Origin: Bacteroidales bacterium
GTDB taxonomy: Bacteria; Bacteroidota; Bacteroidia; Bacteroidales; GCA-2748055
Length of the DNA stretch: 64,000 nucleotides
NCBI GenBank assembly: GCA_020636775.1
Contig: JACJXF010000003.1
Coordinates: 1-64,000, forward strand
Direction: 5' to 3'
In this document: positions 53,244-62,400 of the stretch, piece after piece
Position numbering within the stretch: the first letter of the stretch is position 1
How the letters are laid out: the number at the start of each line of letters is the position of its first letter
Made by a program: the position numbers and the translations under genes
Notes under the pieces: generated by a model
The model's database searches: none
What the model saw: the letters and a program-made list of their open reading frames with translations, nothing else
Told to the model about the DNA's origin: nothing

Positions 53244-54638
53244 TTAGTAACATGCATCAATAAGCTTCATCGTTTCAACAATATTACTCCATTTGGAATA
53301 GTCATTTTGTTGGGACTTTTCCATGGTGAGGTATTCATAACAGCCTTTCAGCAATGGTTCAATCTGGTCTTTGAATGAGCTTTTGTAAACAATTGTTTGT
53401 TCTCCTGTTTTTTTATTTTGTATAATCCATTCTTCGTTCATGATTGCGCCCTGGCTTGCTGCAGATTCCCTGCCTGCAATTGCCAGCTGTAATGCGCCCA
53501 GATTATTTTTGAGCGATTCACTATCACTTTTTTCCATGGCCTCGTCATAGCTGGTATATCCGGACAGAGCTACCAAACCGTCTCTTACTTTATACAGATC
53601 TTCAGTACTGGATACACGTATTATACTGTCGATATTGGAATCATAGTTGTTTTTCTTCTGGTCAGCCTGCATAATTGCTGTTGCGGCAGCAGTTGTCCCA
53701 GCCTGCGTCACGGTTTTAGCCATATTAGTGGCAAATTCATTTACAGTTGTAGGAGTAGGATTCCTGAACAGACTGAAGGTATTTCCGTCAAAATCCTGCT
53801 CAACATATACTCCCTTAAATGCTATATATTTTAGTTCATTTCCTTTAGAATCCGTTACATAAAAAGCTTGTATCGCAGAAGGATCATACTCTGTAATGGC
53901 TCCGTTATTTCCTTTAAATGTAAACTTTGAATAGCTCATCCCTCCAGGATTAGCCCCAAAAAGGCCTATTTCCCCGGAAAGCTCCCCGGAACTTCCGACA
54001 ATCTTACCGGGAAACATTTTGCCAGCCTCCCTTGCCAGTTCCTGCTGCTGAAATTCATCATCGCTGAGATTATAACCATAATGAGTAACTTCTGAAACAT
54101 CATACTTTTCTTTTCCCCCTTCGGATTTAATTTCAAATCCATCAAGTTCGTCCTCTTTCCTTTTTAATTTAAGTTCTCCATCATGTCTGGATCCGTCGGT
54201 GAGTATAACGTATCCGTTTCTGGGTGTGGTACTATATATGTTCTTATTCATTACCACACCCACAAATTTCCAATCGTACATTTCTTCAGGACTGTCATTG
54301 GTAAGGCCCGTTAAAACAGCAACGGGTCCTGAAGCGGATGAGCTTTGCGTCTGGATGACAATTCCAGTTAAGCCATATGACTGAAGGGCAGCAGGAGGGA
54401 AGCTAATATCTTTTCCATCACCGGTAAACTCAATTTCTGTTATGGCTGACTCACTCCCTTTAAGCCTTATCTCTCCATCAAGGCGCTTACCTGACTTAAG
54501 AACAACATAACCTGCATGTGTTTCTGTTTTGCTTCCCTTCCATTTATAATATGAAGATGGTGTATCAGAAACCTGAGAAAAACTGTTTTGCACGAAAAGC
54601 AACAGGCACAATAAAAGGACAGATTTTAATTTTTTCAT
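53244..54638 (-). CDS. Exported protein with a threefold internal repeat, function unknown
   Basis: A 464-residue protein with a signal peptide (1-21, ending NSFSQ). Three copies of a motif follow: GYVVLKSGKRLDGEIRLKG near residue 43, GYVILTDGSRHDGELKLKR near residue 142, and GKIVGSSGELSGEIGLFG near residue 210. Each is followed by a strand-rich stretch with an aromatic and a short 'Y' turn (ALQSYGLTG, VTHYGYNLS, IQAFYVTDS). The pattern resembles the 'GYIV...DGEI' repeats of other exported Bacteroidota proteins of unknown role. The last 180 residues are helical and polar. No catalytic motif was found and no partner gene adjoins it. Confidence 0.8.
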   Translation of the reverse strand: MKKLKSVLLLCLLLFVQNSFSQVSDTPSSYYKWKGSKTETHAGYVVLKSGKRLDGEIRLKGSESAITEIEFTGDGKDISFPPAALQSYGLTGIVIQTQSSSASGPVAVLTGLTNDSPEEMYDWKFVGVVMNKNIYSTTPRNGYVILTDGSRHDGELKLKRKEDELDGFEIKSEGGKEKYDVSEVTHYGYNLSDDEFQQQELAREAGKMFPGKIVGSSGELSGEIGLFGANPGGMSYSKFTFKGNNGAITEYDPSAIQAFYVTDSKGNELKYIAFKGVYVEQDFDGNTFSLFRNPTPTTVNEFATNMAKTVTQAGTTAAATAIMQADQKKNNYDSNIDSIIRVSSTEDLYKVRDGLVALSGYTSYDEAMEKSDSESLKNNLGALQLAIAGRESAASQGAIMNEEWIIQNKKTGEQTIVYKSSFKDQIEPLLKGCYEYLTMEKSQQNDYSKWSNIVETMKLIDACY

Positions 54639-54821
54639 AGTTGAAACTATTCAGTAATTATTAAATTGTCTGTTTATTTTATATGAACAAGTCTGGATAT
54701 TAATTGTGCAAATGCATTTTATTTTTTTTCAATAGTTTGACGGGTCTCCCAATAATTAAGGTTAAACGCTAATAATTCTTAGACCAGCAAATATTGAATC
54801 TTAAAAAATCAGAACCTTTAA

Positions 54822-55403
54822 ATGGAAATCTCAAAAACTCTCTATGTTATTGACAGAATAGCCTGGAGGAAATGGCTGGAAGTAAATCATTCCGTTGAGC
54901 CGGATATATGGCTGATTTATTATTCCAAATCAAGCGGAAAACCAAGTATTCCATATAACGATGCTGTAGAAGAGGCTTTATGCTTTGGGTGGATTGATAC
55001 AACTACCAAGAAAACAGAACCTGAAAGCAGTCTGCAGCGTTTCTGTCCGCGAAGAAAAAAGTCAGAATTGTCAGAGTTGAATAAAGAAAGGGTCAAAATT
55101 ATGCTGAGCCAGGGAAAAATGACCGAATCAGGAATTGAAAGCATCAGGCATCATATTGTTACTTATAACAGTAGAGATGGATATATTCAGTTTGCTGATT
55201 TTATTTTCCCTGAAGATATTTTAGAGGAACTTAAAAAGGACGCACAGGTCTGGAAAAACTATTCAGAATTCCCGGAATATTACCGCAGAATAAGGATCGC
55301 CAGCATAGAAAATGCAAGAAACAGGCCGGACATTTTCAAAAAAAGACTGGATTATTTTCTTAAAATGACCGCCGCAAATAAAAGATTTGGAATGATGCCC
55401 TGA
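54822..55403 (+). CDS. YdeI/OmpD-associated family protein
   Basis: A 193-residue cytosolic protein. The segments RIAWRKWLEVNHSVEPDIWL, PYNDAVEEALCFGWIDTTTK and RFCPRRKKSELSELNKERVK are the conserved front of the YdeI/OmpD-associated family, sometimes called bacteriocin-protection proteins. The biochemical role is unknown; the family name comes from Salmonella/Bacillus studies of peptide resistance. It is transcribed alone and converges with the e(P4) phosphatase gene. Confidence 0.9.
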   Translation: MEISKTLYVIDRIAWRKWLEVNHSVEPDIWLIYYSKSSGKPSIPYNDAVEEALCFGWIDTTTKKTEPESSLQRFCPRRKKSELSELNKERVKIMLSQGKMTESGIESIRHHIVTYNSRDGYIQFADFIFPEDILEELKKDAQVWKNYSEFPEYYRRIRIASIENARNRPDIFKKRLDYFLKMTAANKRFGMMP

Positions 55404-55417
55404 TTCCCGCCAAAATG

Positions 55418-56224
55418 TTAGTTTGCTGTAAACGGCTGAGTCATAATGGAAATAAGAGAATCCACCTGCGTTTGAGTTTTCAAATTCAGACTTTCTGTCC
55501 AGTTTCCGTAAATCGAATTTGGCAGTACTATGAGCCTTCTTCCAAATTCACCTTTATGCATTTTTACAGTTTTATCTCGCAGCACAAAATTGGAAGTGTC
55601 TTCGTATAAATCAGCAATATTATCACCCACCAGCATAACAATTTCATAAGTTTCTCTTACTTTATTTCTTCTCGATTCCTTCGAATTATCAGCTGTCCTC
55701 ATAAGAAGGTGAGAGCTGTCGGCCTGCGGAAAACCTGCATTTTGAATGTTTGTGAGTGTCCCTCCAAGAACATGCTTTTCCTTTCGGTTGGTAATATAGA
55801 AAATATGGTAACCCATACTGTCGGCAAGTTTCAAAAATTCTACTGATCCCGGGATTGGGCGGGCCTGACTCATATTGCACCAGGTATTCCAAAGGCTGTC
55901 ATAAGATGTGTTCAATTCAAACAATCTTGCCTGATATGGGCTATTATCCAATATTGTTTCGTCGATATCCAAAACTATTGCCAGATCAGTTCTGTGGGGA
56001 TTCTTTAATTTCACAAGCTCTATATGATCAGAAGCTGCATTAAAAGCCTGATATGCAAGAGCTTTATATTCTGCAGAAAAATAATTGTACAGTATGGCAT
56101 TTACAAAATATGCATTAGGAATGGCAGGATCATTTTTTCCCTCTTTATTTTTACCTGAATCGGAAATATTTGTACAGGCCCCGGAAATCAGTATAGACAG
56201 TATAAACAAGTATGTTTTTCTCAT
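55418..56224 (-). CDS. Class C acid phosphatase / 5'-nucleotidase, lipoprotein e(P4) family
   Basis: A 268-residue surface lipoprotein phosphatase of the HAD superfamily. The lipoprotein signal ends in ISGACTNIS. The catalytic motif IVLDIDETILDNSPYQ holds two aspartates, and the second acidic pair is in MLVGDNIADLYED. Haemophilus e(P4) dephosphorylates NMN and was first named for its haem link. The start at 56224 (MRKTYLF) is chosen because it opens the signal peptide; an earlier ATG at 56272 would overlap the upstream gene. It lies 13 bases after the haem-binding gene. Confidence 0.9.
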   Translation of the reverse strand: MRKTYLFILSILISGACTNISDSGKNKEGKNDPAIPNAYFVNAILYNYFSAEYKALAYQAFNAASDHIELVKLKNPHRTDLAIVLDIDETILDNSPYQARLFELNTSYDSLWNTWCNMSQARPIPGSVEFLKLADSMGYHIFYITNRKEKHVLGGTLTNIQNAGFPQADSSHLLMRTADNSKESRRNKVRETYEIVMLVGDNIADLYEDTSNFVLRDKTVKMHKGEFGRRLIVLPNSIYGNWTESLNLKTQTQVDSLISIMTQPFTAN

Positions 56225-56237
56225 AAAACTTAAGTTT

Positions 56238-56687
56238 TTACTCATTTGTAAACCAGGAAACAAGTTTAGCATACTGATCTTCTGAAAGCCTTGCTTCAGG
56301 ATGCATTAACAGGTAAGGCTTAATTGGCATTTCTTTCTTTTCGATCATTTCTTTGCATGCATCATTTTTATGGCCTCTTCTGCCTGCAGGGTAATTACCC
56401 CACTCTGAAAAATTCACATGCTGCCTTCCTTCTTTAACATGCGATTTGATAATCCAGGAAACAGGAGCAAGATTGCTATACCAGGGATATACAGTTTGGT
56501 TGGAATGGCAATCATAACAGGAATTCTTTATCAGGGTTTCAATCTCCTGAGGAGCCTGAACAATGCTAAAATAATCCAGACCCGGGTCTGCAATTGGATT
56601 CGTTTTATCAATTCTTATAAACTGGATTAACAATAAAACCAATACAATAGCAATTATAATGTTTTTGAGTTTGAAAGCTTTTTTCAT
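56238..56687 (-). CDS. Haem-binding-domain protein (c-type CxxCH)
   Basis: A 149-residue protein with one N-terminal membrane helix or signal (IIIAIVLVLLLIQFIRI) and a periplasmic haem-binding domain. The CYDCHSNQTVYPWYSNLAPV segment has the CxxCH c-type haem motif and the YPWY signature of the Haem_bd family. ISWIIKSHVKEGRQHVNFSE follows and a C-terminal ILMHPEARLSEDQ-like helix. Maturation needs a cytochrome c system, not in this window. It is the first gene of a two-gene row with e(P4) phosphatase. Confidence 0.9.
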   Translation of the reverse strand: MKKAFKLKNIIIAIVLVLLLIQFIRIDKTNPIADPGLDYFSIVQAPQEIETLIKNSCYDCHSNQTVYPWYSNLAPVSWIIKSHVKEGRQHVNFSEWGNYPAGRRGHKNDACKEMIEKKEMPIKPYLLMHPEARLSEDQYAKLVSWFTNE

Positions 56688-56947
56688 GATGCGAGTTTTA
56701 AACTATAAAAATAGGTATTTCTCCTGAAACAAGATTGAATTATTTTGCGGAGAAATGTGATTTTATAAAATATAGTTTTATATTCGGACAAGCTGCAGGC
56801 TCAGATTCAATTGATATTGGGAAATGCCTGATTATTTCTGTTAGTAATAATTCCCTGGATTTAAACAGAAAGAAGCTTGTAAATAATATAAATTCTGGAA
56901 ATAGTCCTTATTATAGGCGAACTTATCTTAATTTTGCAGAAAAAATT

Positions 56948-57331
56948 ATGATAGGATACGTTTCTGTATTTATGATTTTTGCCGGACTGGCCTTGCTGAT
57001 TTTGTTTTCAAGTCAGACACTGCGGGCCAGGTTTGGTTTTGACAGATCTGTTTTAAATATTCACATAGGAGGGGATTCGGTTTTTTCGCGCTTCCTGTTG
57101 GAATTTCTTATCGCACTGGTTCTTATTGTCTTCTCAGTTGCTCTTTACATTCAGGTTAAATGGGGATTAATGGCAGCTTTGCTTAGTCTATTGGGATTAA
57201 TCTATATTTCTCTGAAAAGATGGAACTGGAGTTTTGCTGAAAATGCGCCCCACGCTTCTGTTTACCCTCCCATACTTGGATTTATTGGTGGGAGCATATC
57301 GATTATTATGCTTATTATACAATACAGATAA
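56948..57331 (+). CDS. Small membrane protein, function unknown
   Basis: About 127 residues with three or four hydrophobic helices: VSVFMIFAGLALLILF, FLIALVLIVFSVALYI, LMAALLSLLGLIYISL and a final FIGGSISIIMLII. The ATG at 56948 is chosen because the longer open frame (to a TTG at 56735) adds a polar segment with no similarity to a leader. I do not recognise a family. Confidence 0.5.
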   Translation: MIGYVSVFMIFAGLALLILFSSQTLRARFGFDRSVLNIHIGGDSVFSRFLLEFLIALVLIVFSVALYIQVKWGLMAALLSLLGLIYISLKRWNWSFAENAPHASVYPPILGFIGGSISIIMLIIQYR

Positions 57332-57521
57332 TCACAAATACACCGATTAAATCTGCATATTAATACAGGAAGCTCTTCTTATTATCCTTTAGCACAAATA
57401 ATCCCTTCCCTTTATAAAAGGATTTTTTATGCTATTGTCAGAACTTTTTAATTTAATTTTTGTTATATCATCTGTCAGCATAAGTCCTGTCCTTTTTAAT
57501 TGAATTTTTAAGTTATAAATA

Positions 57522-58622
57522 ATGCCTAGCCAGACAATTAAGTTTCCAAGAAGCAGCCCGGATGATTTTATTTCAGCCTTACGAAAAAGGGTATCTGATT
57601 ATTTCGAGAAGCAAAAAATATCCAGAACAGCTAATTTTAGCATGGTATTGAAGAGTATCAGTATCCTGTCCTTATACCTGATACCTTATTTTATTGTCAT
57701 CCTTTCAGGCATAAGTAATCCATTTACGGTATTTGGTCTTTGGATTATTATGGGTATTGGTAGTGCCGGAATTGGTTTATCCATAATGCATGATGCAAAT
57801 CATGGATCTTACTCAAAAAATCAAAACTTTAATAAATTTCTGGGTTACCTTCTAAATTTTATCGGAGGATCTGCCGTAAACTGGAAACTTCAGCATAATT
57901 ATCTTCATCATGGCTACACCAATGTCGACGGAATGGACGAGGATATTAATACCGGAGTTGTTTTAAGGCTTTCGCCGAACCAGAAGCGACTTAAGGTTCA
58001 TCGCTGGCAACATATATATGGCTGGTTTCTGTATGGACTTATGACGATTTCCTGGGTAACCTCGAAAGATTATGCTCAGCTGAAGAGATACAGGGATATG
58101 GGACTTTTGAAAAAACAAAATCGATCTTACCGCTGGTTGCTTAATGAGCTCATTTTATCTAAACTGTTCTTCTATAGTTACTTACTGGTAATCCCCCTTA
58201 TTTTCTCGGGAGTTGCCTGGTGGCAGACAATTCTGTTTTTTGTAATCATGCATTTTCTACAGGGTTTTATTTTAACAATTGTTTTCCAGCCTGCTCATGT
58301 CATGCCGGAATCCAGTTACCCCTTACCCGATGAAAATGGTAATCTCGAAAATAACTGGGCAATTCACCAGATGTTAACTACTAATAATTTTTCGCCGAAA
58401 AGCAGGATATTTTCATGGTATGTGGGAGGATTAAACTATCAGATTGAGCACCATCTTTTCCCGAATATCTGTCATATTCACTATAAAAAGATATCCGGAC
58501 TGGTAAGGGACACGGCAAAAGAATACGGAATTCCATATAATGTTCAAAAGAACTTTATTCTGGCTCTTATTAATCACGGAAAGATGCTGAAAATGCTGGG
58601 AACCCGGGACACTCCTGCTTAA
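57522..58622 (+). CDS. Membrane fatty-acid desaturase (acyl-CoA/lipid type)
   Basis: A 366-residue di-iron membrane enzyme that puts cis double bonds in acyl chains, raising membrane fluidity. The three histidine boxes are seen: HDANHGSY near residue 90, HNYLHHGYTN near residue 126 and QIEHHLFPNICHIHY near residue 308. Membrane helices lie between them (FIVILSGISNPFTVFGLWII, FFYSYLLVIPLIFSGVAWWQ). The QxxHH third box is of the front-end/linoleoyl-CoA type. It needs oxygen and an electron donor, so the organism tolerates some oxygen. Its stop overlaps the stop of the convergent GNAT gene in the shared TTAA at 58619-58622. Confidence 0.93.
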   Translation: MPSQTIKFPRSSPDDFISALRKRVSDYFEKQKISRTANFSMVLKSISILSLYLIPYFIVILSGISNPFTVFGLWIIMGIGSAGIGLSIMHDANHGSYSKNQNFNKFLGYLLNFIGGSAVNWKLQHNYLHHGYTNVDGMDEDINTGVVLRLSPNQKRLKVHRWQHIYGWFLYGLMTISWVTSKDYAQLKRYRDMGLLKKQNRSYRWLLNELILSKLFFYSYLLVIPLIFSGVAWWQTILFFVIMHFLQGFILTIVFQPAHVMPESSYPLPDENGNLENNWAIHQMLTTNNFSPKSRIFSWYVGGLNYQIEHHLFPNICHIHYKKISGLVRDTAKEYGIPYNVQKNFILALINHGKMLKMLGTRDTPA

Positions 58623-59230
58623 ATAGTTCTTCCTGCTTTTTCAAAATTTTTTCTGGCTACCTTTATTTCCCTCATTAAAAACCATACATTCAGATCTTCC
58701 TTGGGATCGTACCAGTGGTGGTAAATCTCGAAGCCAACATACTGGTATAATTTCAGATTTCTTTCAACTGTGGTCTCAATAAGGATAGGCAAATTATTTT
58801 TAATGGATTGTTCATCAAGATGGTTTCTGATTTCAGCAAGTCCTTTCAGACCCTTAATTTCAGGATTGTTCCCTAAAAGCCATACATAGATGTAATCAAT
58901 GCCCTGAGGCCGTAAACTTTCAAGATATTCCTCCCTTTTCTGGATACTGGGAGCTTTGGTGGGTTTAATACAGAGCAAAAACATACGGATGTATCGCCAT
59001 GTATCCAACAGGTTTTTTTTATGTTTGCTTTTTATATAATAAAGCATAGCAGTGCTGTTATCGGATGACAGAAATACCCCATTATGTTTATATACAAGGT
59101 CATATGCATATTCGGTCATAATTCTCAGCTTCTTCTCCGTATTTCCTTTTTTCACCGTTCTTAAAACTCTTGGATTGTCGAGAAATGCTTTGGATAACAT
59201 ATCAACTACCAACTTTCTTTGGTCTGTCAT
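58619..59230 (-). CDS. GNAT-family N-acetyltransferase-like protein
   Basis: A 203-residue protein of the GNAT fold. The C-terminal part shows GNNPEIKGLKGLAEIRNHLD (the acetyl-CoA pyrophosphate-binding helix region), then LPILIETTVERNLKLYQYVG with the FEIYHHW strand, the typical ending of this family. The N-terminal 100 residues are helical. Substrate unknown. Some relatives act in membrane lipid or surface modification. Confidence 0.8.
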   Translation of the reverse strand: MTDQRKLVVDMLSKAFLDNPRVLRTVKKGNTEKKLRIMTEYAYDLVYKHNGVFLSSDNSTAMLYYIKSKHKKNLLDTWRYIRMFLLCIKPTKAPSIQKREEYLESLRPQGIDYIYVWLLGNNPEIKGLKGLAEIRNHLDEQSIKNNLPILIETTVERNLKLYQYVGFEIYHHWYDPKEDLNVWFLMREIKVARKNFEKAGRTI

Positions 59231-59373
59231 TTTATTGCAATTTGTTTATAGGGTGAAAGTTTCATAAATATATTCATTTTGATCTAAAATATTTTCACTT
59301 TGTCGATATAATTGCAGAAGCTTTTTAAAATGAACTTATTTTGAAAAATCACGTATAATCTGCAATTAATATA

Positions 59374-59381
59374 TATTTTTG
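59374..59381 (+). promoter_or_regulatory. Possible -7 element of the CotH-protein gene
   Basis: TATTTTTG matches TAnnTTTG and would start transcription near 59388. It overlaps a TTG at 59379, which therefore cannot be the translation start. The -33 region is not recognisable. Confidence 0.35.
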
Positions 59382-59411
59382 GACATCCTTACATTACTAA
59401 GTATATTACAA

Positions 59412-62400
59412 TTGAAAACACGTATCTATATTTTCTTATTTATCCTCTTAACCGTTTCATTTTCTGGTTTTTCGAGAAATGTGAATGCTCAGGTAAACTT
59501 TGGTTTTAATTCTGGCTATAAATACCTTAAAGGAAGTGAAGCCAGCACGCTTCCTTCGAATTGGTATCTCCCTGGTTTTGACGACAGAGCATGGAGTTCA
59601 GGAACGGCTCCGTTTCGTTATGGCGACGGATCAGGCGGAACTCTGCTGGACGATATGATGAACAGTTATTCAACAGTGTACATGAGGAGCACCTTTAATG
59701 CAAGCTATGTTTCAAAGTTAAGTGTACTAAATGTTTCTCTGGATTTTGATGATGGTTTTAATTTATTTATAAATGGAAATAAAGTAATCAGCGAAAATGC
59801 TCCCGATAATCCGGAATATAATTCCTTTTCCACAGCCCTTCGTGAATCTGGCGTTATTAATAATTACAGCTTGCAAAACGTATCTTCAATCATACATGAG
59901 GGGGTCAATACCATTGCTGTTCAGGGATTTAATACCAGTCTTGAAAGCTCGGATTTTTATTTTGATATGAGTATTGCTGCTGTGGCTGAGGTTGATCGTA
60001 TTTCTGCAGAACCGGTTTATAGTATGGCCGCTGGATTTTATAGTACTCCTTTTACGCTTACTATTTCGTCGCCTGATCCTGCATACTCAGTTTTTTATAC
60101 ACTCGATGGAAGTAATCCCCAGGATTCACCAAGCCGCATTGCAGGTGGAAATTCTGTGAATGTACTTATTGACCCTCAATCCGTCAGCCATCGACCTCTC
60201 ACCCCGGCCGTGGTAGTCAGGTCATGCCTTAGTTCCGCAGATTTTCTTCCGTCATTTCCTAAAGGGAGCACTTATATTTTCACAACTGAGGTTCCTCAGC
60301 AGAATAATCCCGGGGGTGGCTGGCCGGCTACTAAAAATGTAAATGGTCAGGTAATTGATTTGGCTGTAGACTCTAAAGTTGTAAATGACAGCAGGTATAA
60401 GAACCAGATTGATTACAGTCTGAAGTCAATTCCTTCTATTTCAATTACAACTGATATAAAAAATCTTTTTGATCCGACTACCGGGATCTATGTAAATGCC
60501 GAAGGACATGGTGAAGAGTGGGAGAGAGAGTGTTCTGTTGAATTGCTTAATCCTGACGGAAGTCCTGGCTTCAACGTTAATGCGGGTCTCAGGATCAGGG
60601 GAGGATGGAGCAGACATGATGATTTTCCAAAACATTCACTGCGTCTTTTTTTCAATTCTCAGTATGGCAATTCAAAACTTGAATTTCCATTGTTTGATGA
60701 TGAAGGCGCATCAAAATATGATAAGATTGATTTGCGTACTGCCCAGAATTACGGATGGAGTAATAATCAGGGAGAGCATAATACTATGTGCAGGGAAGTT
60801 TTTTCCCGGGATACCCAGAGAGATATGGGTCAGCCATATTCCCGAAGCCGTTATTACCATCTCTATCTTAATGGGATGTATTGGGGTCTCTATCAGACGC
60901 AGGAGAGAACAGAAGCTAATTTTGCTTCCACATATCTGGGAGGACAGGATACAGATTATGATGTTGCGAAGGTAAATACAGAAGGCTATTCTTATGTTAT
61001 CGAAGCAACCGATGGTACTCTGGATAGCTGGCGTAATATCTGGAATCTGACCACAGCAGGTTATAGCTCAAATGCAGCTTTTTTCAGGCTTGAGGGAAAA
61101 GATAGTTTTGGGGAAAAAGTAGATGGTAATCCGGTTCTTGTGGATATTGATAACCTGATTGACTATATGCTGGTAATATTTTATACAGGAAATTTTGATT
61201 CTCCCACCTCTTCTTTTGGAGGTAATAAGGGCTGCAATAATTTCTTTGCCATTTATAATAAAACAACAAAGGACCAGGGTTTTACTTTTTATGCGCATGA
61301 CTCCGAGCATTCCCTTATGTCGGATGTTATTCCACCGGGAACCGGACTTACAGAAGATCGTGTAAACCTTGCCAGGAGAACTGATGGTTCGAACATGGAT
61401 GTGAACCGTTTTGAAGTTTTTCATCCGCAGTGGCTTCATGAAAAACTGACAGTAAATGAAGAATATCGTCTTCGGTTTGCCGACAGGGCCTATAACTATT
61501 TGAGACCGGGAAACGTTCTTTCACCTGAAGCCTGCACGGAGCGTTTTAATACAAGGGCAGCTCAGATTGAGGATGCAATCATTGCTGAATCGGCCAGATG
61601 GGGGGATGCAAAAACAGGTTCCTGGGCATATACCAAAGATGATAACTGGTTGCCGGAAATTAACAAAGTGAGAACAGCATTTTTTCCTTATAGATCAAAT
61701 ATTTTAGTTGGTCAGCTGGAGCTTGCCGGAATTTTGCCGTCTGTTGATCCTCCTGATATCATTTCCAATGGCACTACTGTTTATGCTGAAAACACTTCTT
61801 TTACCAGCTCAGCTCTTGTCAGTTTTCAAAATCCAAATGGGAAAGGAGCTGTCTACTATACCCTTGATAATACCGACCCGAGGCTTGTTGGCGGAGGTAT
61901 AAGTCCTTCAGCCATCCTCTGGCAAGCAGGAAATAATGTTAACATGAATTATTCGGCAAGAGTCAATTGTCGTATATACTCCAATGGAGAATGGAGTGCA
62001 ATGAATTTCACAACCTTTCTGAAGACCGATGAGGATTATTCAGCTCTAAAAGTAACAGAGCTTGCTTATCATCCCGAGGACGTAATTAATGGAACCGATA
62101 CTGTTTTTGGAACTTCTCTTGAGTATATTGAGTTTAAAAACACGGGGGATAAACCATTGAATATATCAGGTATGATGCTCGATTCAGCTGTGCATTGTAC
62201 TTTTCCTGCAAATACAGTTTTGGGCCCGCAGCAATATTATGTAGCCGCTTCCAAACCCGGAGCTTTCACTGAATTTTTTGGATATCCGCCTTCGGCAAAT
62301 TTTTCTGGGAATTTCTCAAATTCAGGTGAATATGTATTACTGACTGATCCCTTTGGAAATCCGGTTATCTCATTTACCTACAGTGATAAAAGTCCCTGGC

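Noticed and set aside
53072..53260. 62-codon minus-strand frame
   Set aside because: Overlaps the end of a well-supported gene and has no recognisable composition or motif.
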